In this document: piece by piece, positions 7,138-12,188 of the stretch
Layout: each line of letters begins with the position of its first letter
How positions within the stretch are numbered: the first letter of the stretch is position 1
Assembly: GCA_934645125.1 (NCBI GenBank)
Contig: CAKUDT010000020.1
Location: 1-12,188 of the forward strand
Reading direction: 5' to 3'
DNA: 12,188 bases
Source of the DNA: an uncultured Eggerthellaceae bacterium
GTDB taxonomy: Bacteria; Actinomycetota; Coriobacteriia; Coriobacteriales; Eggerthellaceae
Position numbers and translations under genes: made by a program
The notes under the pieces: model-generated
Told to the model about the DNA's origin: nothing
Databases searched by the model: none
Seen by the model: the letters and a program-made list of their open reading frames with translations, nothing else

Positions 7138-10100
7138 ATGCAGAAGAAACGAACCATCAGCCTACTCTTGGCGATCATGATGCTCTTCTCGCTGCTGCCA
7201 ACGTCCGCGTTTGCAGCGGAGGGTGACAGCATTGTGATCCAAACGCAGAGGATCACAACATCAACGACCTCTGTTACAGTGAATGTGACAGGGTATGAAA
7301 ATTTATCAGGTGCAAAGCTAAAACTTACCACCGGACCCATTGGTACACAAAATGATTACGATATGAAGGGACGAACGACCTTAAAAGCAGAAACTTTTAC
7401 GGGCCCTGGTTCCTATACCTTTGAAATAGACGCAAGTAAATTATCTTTGGGAAACAATGTGCAGGCATATTTGTTTTCCTATGATATGGATAAAGATGTT
7501 ACTACTTATGAATACAGCGATGTGGTAGAAATCTCTGATGCAGACCCGGTCCCCTCGGCTGCGATTACGACCACACCAGTCACGAACCGAACCACAGAGC
7601 TGAAGGTCCAACTCAAGCATCTACCGAGCGGGGGGATTTTCCGGATCGTAGAGCTGGAGGCGGGAGAGAGCTATGATAGTTCTAAGCTCAATAGCTATAC
7701 CAGCTTATACTTCTCTGTTATCGGCAACCTGCAAAATGGGGAGAATACGCTGACGCTGACACAGGCTCCCACTGCGGGGAACAAAGTAGTTGCGGTCATT
7801 CGAGATTCCAGTGGAAGCAGTACGAACGATTATACTTCTGAGGCGATCACTGTGGAGAAGGAACAGGAACCGTCCATTGTTTCCATTGTGGGCACTGTGG
7901 ACGATGCCTCCAAGCAAGTCACGGTGAATCTGACTCGAGTGCCGTCTTCCGGCGTTTTGAAGGTCATTGCACTGGACGCAGGGGAGAGTATCCCTTCCAA
8001 TGTATTTGACTACGACTATTCTGGCGCTTTGTATACGGGCTATTTCTATAGCGTGGGCCTGAAAACGGGGAACAACACCCTTGCGCTCAGTGCGGCACCA
8101 GCCGCAGGCAAGGTGCTGTATGCTGTGGCCAGAGAATACGCCAGCGGAGGTACGAACGATTACGTTTCTGAGGGCATTCCGGTTACTTCGGCTGTGGTGC
8201 CGTTTGCGATGTACATCAAAGGCCAACTGACGAATGAGAGTACCTCGGTTTCTTTTGTGCCGAAAATGAAGCGGTACAATGACACCGCCAGAACCCTGCG
8301 TTCCGCCGCTCTGTATCGCGCTGGCGCAGAGGAACCCATCGCACAGGTACAGTCTCCGGCCATGGGGGAGGCTATGACCTTCTCCGGCCTTTCCGGTCTA
8401 ACGGCCGGGGAGAAGCTGAAGCTGGTAGTTCTCTATGACGACGACAAGACGGCTGAGTGGGAGTATGTGGTCTGTGACGACAGCGAAACAGACAGCTTCG
8501 AGATCGTGGAGAAGAGCTTCACCACGTCCAGTACAACGATCACCGTGAAAGTTTCTGGGTATTCCTGGTATACTAACCGGGGAGATTGGAGCCGTATTTG
8601 TATTAGCACGGGCAGCGCATCCCAGACCCAGCCCGGCGATGACGAGGGCCGGGAGGATCTGACGAGCCAGATCTTCACCGGCAAAGGAACTTATACATTT
8701 ACGATTCCCACGAATAAACTGGATGAGCTGAAAGAGGGGAACTCGATCATGGCGGCGCTTCGGTTTTATGACAGCAACGGGATCGAAGGAATAGAAGATC
8801 GTGAGTATTATGCGGCGGCTGACAGCGTGCTGATCTCCAAGGCTACAGTCAGCAAAACACCCCTGGAGCGCCTGGCAAACTGCTCCGTGACGATGATGAA
8901 GAATGGCAAGCCCAGAACGGAGAACTTTCGGCAGGAGAAGACCACGGTAGACTATGCCGTGACCCTGGACAATGAGATCTCCAGCGCGACCTTGGGCTTC
9001 TACGCCTATCCCGGGACAGTTGCCTTTGACCCGGATGGCAACCATAAACTGAATCTCGGCAGTGTGACCGTCACAAAGAGTGGTAGTGGCAGCCTGTCGC
9101 TGGATTTGACAAAAGTCCCTGTAGGCTACCGGGTTATTGCCAGTTTATATGTTTGCATCGATGGGGATGATTGGTACCGTCATGTCAACTCTGTTCAGAT
9201 GCCAGAAGTTGTGGACGAGAACGGCAATGGCTTCCAGGACTATGCGTATCCAGACGCGACCATTGATGAAACAGAGTTGCAGGCAGGCGCGACCTCTCTC
9301 CATGTCTCTTTGACGGGAGATGAGCGCTTTTTCCAGTATGCAAAAGCAGGGAAAATTTCCATCTATCTTGCGATTGCACAGTATCCGGAGGGACAAACTT
9401 TTGATTTTGAAGGAGAAGGGCAAATTGCATTGGTGAGAAGTTACGCTGTCAAAGAGTCCCTCACACACCAGGAATTTACATTTACAGACAACCCGCTGAA
9501 AGCAGGATATCGAGTGCGAGCTGTTGTCTATTGGACGCAGAACGAAGACCTCTATATTGCTCCTGGCAATGACTACGAAGCGGGGTTCCATAAGCCGGAT
9601 GACTCGGTCCTGATCTCTGGAATCCAGGAGACGGAGAAGCCTACGGTGGCTGTAAAGGGCAGCGTGAGAGAAGACGCTGCATCTATCCCCTTCACCCTGG
9701 GCGGGACGATCCCCACCGGCACGATCCTGCTGGTGAAGAGCTACGATGCAGGCACGACAGAGTTTACCACGACTACGGGTACTTTGGTTGGCAGTACTGC
9801 GGCGCTGGGGACCGGGGAAACCAGTGTTTCCGTTGCCTCTGGTTCGCTCAGTGCCGGGAAGAAAGTGGTGGGATATCTGCTACTCAATGGTGTACTGCAA
9901 GCCCAATCTCAGCCGGTGACGGTCAGTGCAGCCGAGACAGGGACGGAAGAGGATGCCATCAGCATTCAGGAAACCTCTTTTACTGTGGACTCTACTACCG
10001 TGACCGTGAACGTCAGCGGCCTTTCCTCCTTCCAGGGCTGCAGGCTGTATTTGACAACAGGGACCCCTGCGACAGATGGTGATGCAGATAGCCGCACCCC

Positions 10101-12188
10101 TATCGGCTCTCAGACCTATCATGGGAAGGGAATATATACATTCTCCATTAAAAATAATGTGCTGAGGGGTGGCAATACGGTACAAGCTTATTTGTATCGT
10201 TGGGATAGCAGTACGGATAGAACGTATTACAAGTACAGCAACGCGGTGGCGATCGAAAAGGAACCTATAACGGCGCAGGTATCGATCACCACAAAGAATG
10301 TGACGGCAGACAGCAGCGCCGTATCTATCAAAGCGGACTTTGAGGGCAGCGCTCTCTTGACGCTGTATGCCTATCAGGGAGACAGCTTTGATCCAACCCA
10401 AAATTCCAGTAATTACGTTGGAATCCAGCACCTGGCTTCGGCATCCAGCAGTTCCCAGAAGATCACGCTGACGAAAACTTTGCAAGAAAATGACAAGCTC
10501 ATCGCTGTTTTGTGGAGCGGTAGCCTGGGGAATACTGTTCTGGCACAGTCTGCACCGGTGACGGTCGCAAAAGCCCCGGAGAAAGAGAAGCCAGTTGCCT
10601 ATCTCTTGACCCAGAAGGTTACGGCAGGCATGACGGAGGTCTCTGCTTCCCTGCGGTTTGACAGCAGCATTAGCTCGGCGGGCTATAAGCTGTATCAGTT
10701 CACGGGCGATACATTGGATCCCTCTACAGCAGAGGTTTTGAACTCTGGCAGTCTGTATCGGACTACCACAAACCAGACGATCTACCTTGGGATCGGCAAA
10801 CTGAAAGCGGGCAGCAAGCTCCAGCTGGTCCTGACCGCTGGCGGAGAAGAGGCACGGTCCAACGTCATTACCGTGGAGCCTTCTCCGGACTGGGGTACGC
10901 CCTACACGGCGTTCTCAGTCAGTGCGGTCAAGAGCAACGCGAAGACCGTCTCTCTGAGTACAGATTACTCGGATGAGTACCTGACCATGGGAGATGACTT
11001 CTACTGTGACGTTACCGTGTACGCCTGCTCCGGGGAGTATACAGACGATGAGATTGAAGACAAGGAGTTGTGGGAGAATTACACGGCCTGCCGTACCGTT
11101 GCCAAAGCAAACTCTCGCTTGGGAGCGGCTACCAAAGGTGACTTGACGCTGACCCTCTTTGAAACAGCTAACCTGAAAGCAGGGGAAAAGCTCTTCGTCA
11201 AGCTGCGCCTGCCCCACACGGAGTGGGAGGGTGAAGAGGTGGACTATGTGTCCGCTTCCATCCCGGTGATCGGTGCGGATGACGAGATCCCGGCCTACCA
11301 GGTCGTGCTCTATAACCTGGATCAGGATAGCTCCAGAGGCGCCAGACTGCGGAGCATTTTGACGGACCTGAACATCCCTGTCCAGGAGATGACGTATGAG
11401 CACCTGAACGAGACAGTCGGCTACCTGGCCGGACTGGACGGTTATGGGGCGGCAGAGGGCGCGTATGACGGCAAGGAGTATACCGCCGAGTTCATGCTGC
11501 TTTGCAACCTGCCGGAGACACTGCTGGACCGTTTCCTGGATGCCATGCAGGACAACGGCCTGCGGATCGATCACAAGGCCGTCGTGACGGCCTACAACCA
11601 GGATTCCTGCTATTATGAGCTGATGGACGAGATCGCCAATGAGCACGATGTCTTCCAGATGCTGCTGACTCTGAACAGCATGGTCACGGACAGCAAGAAG
11701 CTGACCGAAGAGGCCAACGGCAGTTCTGAGCATTGGAATGCGTTCCAGGAAGCACTGTCTGATGCTGACGCACTGCTCCGCTCGGAAGAGCCGACCTATG
11801 AGGAAATGAAAGCGGCGTATGATGAGCTGAAAGCAGAGTACCTGGCCGTGACGAACCTGCGGGAGATCAAAGGAGAAGCTGCGATCACCATTTCTGAGGA
11901 AGACGGCGGGACTTACACCATGACAGCTACCGTGGAAGAGGGCCTGGCAAACACCTCCTATCAATACACCTGGAGCAATGGCCAGACGACCCAGACCATC
12001 ACGGGCATCCCGGCAGAGCGGCTGATCGCAACGACTGTGTCCGTCACCGGCGAGGGGCTGTATGGGAAGCTGTCGGCCCAACTGAACGTCCCCTCGGCTG
12101 TGCTGCCCACAGTGACAGCTGGTTCCAATGCCCTCTCTGTCCAGCTCAATGCAGCCGGGGCAGGGCGGAACATCCCAGCGGCAACCCA
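7138..12188 (+). CDS. Large secreted modular surface protein (3' end outside window)
   Basis: The frame is open without a stop from ATG 7138 to the window end (1683 codons plus two bases). TTAGGAGG at 7123-7130 precedes the start. Residues 1-26 are a signal peptide: KKR, a hydrophobic core, then LLPTSAFA with cleavage near A26/A27. From about 36 to 1380 there are roughly twelve Thr/Ser/Val-rich beta modules, each ending in L-x-x-G-x-x-[VL]-x-A-x-L. Residues 1387-1506 resemble DUF3783, 1513-1574 a FIVAR-like helical segment, and about 1581 onward an Ig/PKD-like stretch (YTWSNGQTTQTI). It should be exported and act outside the cell, probably as an adhesin or structural surface protein; this is inference. 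Any cell-wall anchor or S-layer domain lies beyond the window. Base composition is richer in GC than the operon, apart from AT-richer patches near 7260-7530 and 9330-9560. Confidence 0.9.
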   Translation, partial: MQKKRTISLLLAIMMLFSLLPTSAFAAEGDSIVIQTQRITTSTTSVTVNVTGYENLSGAKLKLTTGPIGTQNDYDMKGRTTLKAETFTGPGSYTFEIDASKLSLGNNVQAYLFSYDMDKDVTTYEYSDVVEISDADPVPSAAITTTPVTNRTTELKVQLKHLPSGGIFRIVELEAGESYDSSKLNSYTSLYFSVIGNLQNGENTLTLTQAPTAGNKVVAVIRDSSGSSTNDYTSEAITVEKEQEPSIVSIVGTVDDASKQVTVNLTRVPSSGVLKVIALDAGESIPSNVFDYDYSGALYTGYFYSVGLKTGNNTLALSAAPAAGKVLYAVAREYASGGTNDYVSEGIPVTSAVVPFAMYIKGQLTNESTSVSFVPKMKRYNDTARTLRSAALYRAGAEEPIAQVQSPAMGEAMTFSGLSGLTAGEKLKLVVLYDDDKTAEWEYVVCDDSETDSFEIVEKSFTTSSTTITVKVSGYSWYTNRGDWSRICISTGSASQTQPGDDEGREDLTSQIFTGKGTYTFTIPTNKLDELKEGNSIMAALRFYDSNGIEGIEDREYYAAADSVLISKATVSKTPLERLANCSVTMMKNGKPRTENFRQEKTTVDYAVTLDNEISSATLGFYAYPGTVAFDPDGNHKLNLGSVTVTKSGSGSLSLDLTKVPVGYRVIASLYVCIDGDDWYRHVNSVQMPEVVDENGNGFQDYAYPDATIDETELQAGATSLHVSLTGDERFFQYAKAGKISIYLAIAQYPEGQTFDFEGEGQIALVRSYAVKESLTHQEFTFTDNPLKAGYRVRAVVYWTQNEDLYIAPGNDYEAGFHKPDDSVLISGIQETEKPTVAVKGSVREDAASIPFTLGGTIPTGTILLVKSYDAGTTEFTTTTGTLVGSTAALGTGETSVSVASGSLSAGKKVVGYLLLNGVLQAQSQPVTVSAAETGTEEDAISIQETSFTVDSTTVTVNVSGLSSFQGCRLYLTTGTPATDGDADSRTPIGSQTYHGKGIYTFSIKNNVLRGGNTVQAYLYRWDSSTDRTYYKYSNAVAIEKEPITAQVSITTKNVTADSSAVSIKADFEGSALLTLYAYQGDSFDPTQNSSNYVGIQHLASASSSSQKITLTKTLQENDKLIAVLWSGSLGNTVLAQSAPVTVAKAPEKEKPVAYLLTQKVTAGMTEVSASLRFDSSISSAGYKLYQFTGDTLDPSTAEVLNSGSLYRTTTNQTIYLGIGKLKAGSKLQLVLTAGGEEARSNVITVEPSPDWGTPYTAFSVSAVKSNAKTVSLSTDYSDEYLTMGDDFYCDVTVYACSGEYTDDEIEDKELWENYTACRTVAKANSRLGAATKGDLTLTLFETANLKAGEKLFVKLRLPHTEWEGEEVDYVSASIPVIGADDEIPAYQVVLYNLDQDSSRGARLRSILTDLNIPVQEMTYEHLNETVGYLAGLDGYGAAEGAYDGKEYTAEFMLLCNLPETLLDRFLDAMQDNGLRIDHKAVVTAYNQDSCYYELMDEIANEHDVFQMLLTLNSMVTDSKKLTEEANGSSEHWNAFQEALSDADALLRSEEPTYEEMKAAYDELKAEYLAVTNLREIKGEAAITISEEDGGTYTMTATVEEGLANTSYQYTWSNGQTTQTITGIPAERLIATTVSVTGEGLYGKLSAQLNVPSAVLPTVTAGSNALSVQLNAAGAGRNIPAAT
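7243..11280 (+). repeat. Array of about twelve diverged beta modules in the surface protein
   Basis: A signature of the type L-x-x-G-x-x-[VL]-x-A-x-L recurs at residues 102, 211, 321, 421, 531, 660, 787, 904, 1009, 1115, 1222 and 1346, a period of 100-129 residues. Examples are LSLGNNVQAYLF, LKAGYRVRAVVYW, LRGGNTVQAYLYR and LKAGSKLQLVL. One subtype begins with a T-S-T-T-[VI]-T-V-x-V-[TS]-G strand and contains G-x-Y-T-F near the signature (modules at about 36-134, 454-568 and 942-1041). The others are closer to one another. The copies are diverged at DNA level, so the array is old apart from possible local exchange. Confidence 0.75.
11296..11655 (+). other. DUF3783-like domain inside the surface protein
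   Basis: Residues 1387-1506 of the surface protein contain VVLYNLDQDSSRGARLRSIL, then MTYEHLNETVGYLAGLDG, then EFMLLCNLPETLLDRFLDAM and KAVVTAYNQDSCYYELMDEI. From memory, free-standing DUF3783 proteins of Clostridia share this order: VLLYN at the start, a GxLAG centre, a LLDALR-type helix and a KAVxTxxN strand followed by an ELxxE helix. These are normally small, probably cytosolic proteins of unknown function, so an exported copy embedded between beta modules and a FIVAR-like helix is unusual. Confidence 0.6.
11674..11859 (+). other. FIVAR-like helical segment of the surface protein
   Basis: Residues 1513-1574 follow the FIVAR layout: a lysine-rich entry helix, then HWNAFQEALSDADALL, then YEEMKAAYDELKAEYLAV. 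FIVAR units are short three-helix modules common in Gram-positive surface proteins as spacers or binding units. Only one copy is seen here. Confidence 0.5.

Noticed and set aside
7098..12173. Many long reverse-strand open frames, including one of 388 codons at 10915-12081
   Set aside because: The forward strand is open throughout with a ribosome site, signal peptide and repeated modules. The reverse frames are shadows produced by its codon usage and their translations look like no protein family.

Overview
The window looks like a chromosomal segment of a gut Firmicute, most probably a Clostridia of the Oscillospiraceae/Lachnospiraceae type. The grounds are strong AGGAGG ribosome sites, a typical Clostridia-style signal peptide on the last gene, and the domain repertoire. 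The genus is inference. All genes I accept lie on the + strand. I saw no RNA gene, insertion sequence or CRISPR array.

Region 1 (1-99) is the last 32 codons of an upstream gene. The tail resembles the C-terminus of WYL-domain transcriptional regulators.

Region 2 (140-6983) is a compact, fairly AT-rich five-gene operon. In order it encodes a dynamin-like GTPase, a small protein with a glycine/alanine-rich membrane hairpin, a ~1000-residue HerA/FtsK/VirB4-type P-loop ATPase, a WHH-motif HNH nuclease toxin with no recognisable secretion domain, and a SUKH (SMI1/KNR4) immunity protein. Genes overlap or are separated by at most 18 bases, so they are probably co-transcribed. A membrane-remodelling GTPase, a membrane anchor and a pumping ATPase placed directly before a nuclease/immunity pair is the most interesting content. 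It reads as an NTP-driven conflict system, either anti-phage or toxin delivery. I do not recognise it as a named system.

Region 3 (6984-7137) is a regulatory gap. It holds a good sigma-A-like promoter (TTGACA, 17 bases, TATTCT), a terminator-like 9-bp hairpin just downstream, and a second hairpin. A GCTAACT / AGTTAGC / GCTAACT arrangement would allow mutually exclusive pairing, as in an attenuator.

Region 4 (7138-12188, running off the window) is one very large, GC-richer gene for a secreted surface protein. It has a signal peptide, about twelve tandem beta-type modules of 100-130 residues that share an L-x-x-G signature, a region resembling the DUF3783 family, a FIVAR-like helical segment and a further Ig/PKD-like stretch. 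Its C-terminus and anchor are outside the window. It has its own promoter and is probably functionally separate from the operon.
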